DNA of 36,983 nucleotides. It comes from Candidatus Polarisedimenticolia bacterium (lineage in GTDB: Bacteria; Acidobacteriota; Polarisedimenticolia; Gp22-AA2; AA152). Shown here piece by piece: positions 36,309-36,983 of the stretch (its first letter is position 1; each line of letters begins with the position of its first letter). Position numbers and translations under genes: made by a program. Location of the stretch: positions 1 to 36,983 of the forward strand of contig DASYRE010000047.1 in assembly GCA_036004685.1 (NCBI GenBank). The letters run 5' to 3'. The notes below the pieces were generated by a model. That model did not search any database. It was given only the letters and a program-made list of their open reading frames with translations, and was not told the DNA's origin.

Positions 36309-36881
36309 TCACTTCCCGGCGCGCCTCACGAACTCTCCGGTCATGGTGTCGACGAGGACGCGCTCCCCGGCCTCGAGGTAGGAAGGGACGCGGATCTCGG
36401 TCCCGTTGGCGAGCTTCGCCGTCTTGGTGACTTTCCCGCTCGCCATGTCGGAGCGCCCCCCCGGTCCCGTCTCGATCACTTCCATCTCCACGAACTGGGG
36501 CAGCTCGACCCCGACCACTTTCCCGCCGAAGACCACCGACCGGAGGGTGATCCCCTCGATCAGCCACCTCGTCGCGTCCCCGAGCGTCTCGGATTCGAGC
36601 TGGAACTGCTCGTACGATTCCTCGTCCATGAAGTGGTAGGTCTCCCCTTCCGAATAGAGGTAGTTGATCTTCCGCCGCTCCAGGTCGGGCTCCTCGAACT
36701 TCTCCCCCGACTTGAAGGTCATGTCCAGGACTTGTCCCGTGATCACGTTGCGCGCCCTGACGCGTACCAGCGTCGCCGCGCCCCGCGCCGAAGGGGTCTG
36801 GACGGTGTAGTCCATGATGACGAACGGCTTGCCTTCGACGAGAAGGGAGAGCCCTTTCTTGAAATCACCGGTGGATATCAT
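36309..36881 (-). CDS. efp: Elongation factor P family protein with EfpL/YeiP-type loop (Arg33)
   Basis: This 190-residue three-domain protein relieves ribosome stalling at proline-rich stretches. KINYLYSEGETYHFMDEESYEQF and MEVIETGPGGRSD are EF-P landmarks. The tip loop of domain I is SARGAATLV (residues 31-39) with Arg at position 33, closely matching E. coli YeiP/EfpL (TARGAAT, R33) and not the PGKGQAF loop with modified K34. It therefore probably works without EpmAB-type lysylation. Domains II and III look like ordinary EF-P. ATG 36881. The convergent neighbour ends 13 bp away. EarP-type rhamnosylation cannot be excluded from sequence alone. Confidence 0.9.
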   Translation of the reverse strand: MISTGDFKKGLSLLVEGKPFVIMDYTVQTPSARGAATLVRVRARNVITGQVLDMTFKSGEKFEEPDLERRKINYLYSEGETYHFMDEESYEQFQLESETLGDATRWLIEGITLRSVVFGGKVVGVELPQFVEMEVIETGPGGRSDMASGKVTKTAKLANGTEIRVPSYLEAGERVLVDTMTGEFVRRAGK

Positions 36882-36924
36882 CGCAAGTCTCCGGCGGTAC
36901 GTTGTTTCCCTGGGCGTGAAGGAG

Positions 36925-36954
36925 AGCCTATCCGAGACGGACTCCTTCGATCAA
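36925..36954 (-). promoter_or_regulatory. Possible sigma-70 promoter of efp
   Basis: On the minus strand, -35 TTGATC (36949-36954) and -10 TAGGCT (36925-36930) have 18 bp between them. It lies about 45 bp upstream of ATG 36881. Confidence 0.36.
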
Positions 36955-36983
36955 TCTTGACATGCGGGCGGCGAGACTTTCTC

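Overview
The window is high-GC, gene-dense chromosomal DNA from a Gram-negative bacterium: an LptE-type outer-membrane lipoprotein, an exosortase with IPTL-CTERM substrates, many GTG and TTG starts, and operons linked by NTGA stop/start overlaps. DUF4388 and zinc-ribbon/receiver regulators, mce-meaB-scoAB and exosortase H together fit an Acidobacteriota-like lineage. That placement is inference; no rRNA or other marker is present. I saw no tRNA, rRNA, CRISPR array or insertion sequence.

Region 1 (1-9480) is the distinctive part and reads as a self-contained IPTL-CTERM/exosortase H locus. Two secreted proteins ending in IPTL-CTERM sorting signals (324-1262 and 8093-9331) flank, on the opposite strand, a sensor kinase and NtrC-type sigma-54 activator pair, exosortase H and an exosortase-H-associated membrane protein carrying an added TPR-like tail. 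A multi-pass HELLH protein, possibly a metalloprotease, is on the plus strand between exosortase H and the second substrate. Both substrate genes are preceded by correctly spaced -24/-12 sigma-54 promoters (215-230 and 8008-8022). Both upstream regions also share a dyad motif, GCATTCTGC, at enhancer distance. The simplest reading is that the local kinase/regulator pair switches on the local exosortase substrates, parallel to the PrsK/PrsR-PEP-CTERM arrangement. A RudS/TudS-like thiouridine desulfidase (1330-2343) also lies here with no obvious functional link.

Region 2 (9482-19998) is mostly housekeeping. A tight leuS-lptE-holA-guaA operon is followed by a SAM methyltransferase, two regulators with receiver domains (one zinc-ribbon, one DUF4388), and ribH-nusB. 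Region 3 (19995-23870) has mtnP, a PfkB-family kinase and a membrane protein in one unit (methylthioadenosine or nucleoside salvage), then a small unknown protein and a patatin-like hydrolase in another.

Region 4 (23999-31778) holds a membrane diguanylate cyclase converging on a seven-gene operon: acyl-CoA dehydrogenase, meaB, mce, scoA, scoB, an unknown 110-residue protein and a zinc-ribbon/FHA protein. Its theme is acyl-CoA, propionyl-CoA and ketone-body metabolism. A divergent threonine aldolase follows. Region 5 (31855-36983) has a sulfatase-like lipoprotein with Thr where formylglycine would sit, a strong rho-independent terminator, an ABC exporter with a secreted protein of unknown function, and an EF-P paralogue with the EfpL/YeiP-type loop and Arg33.
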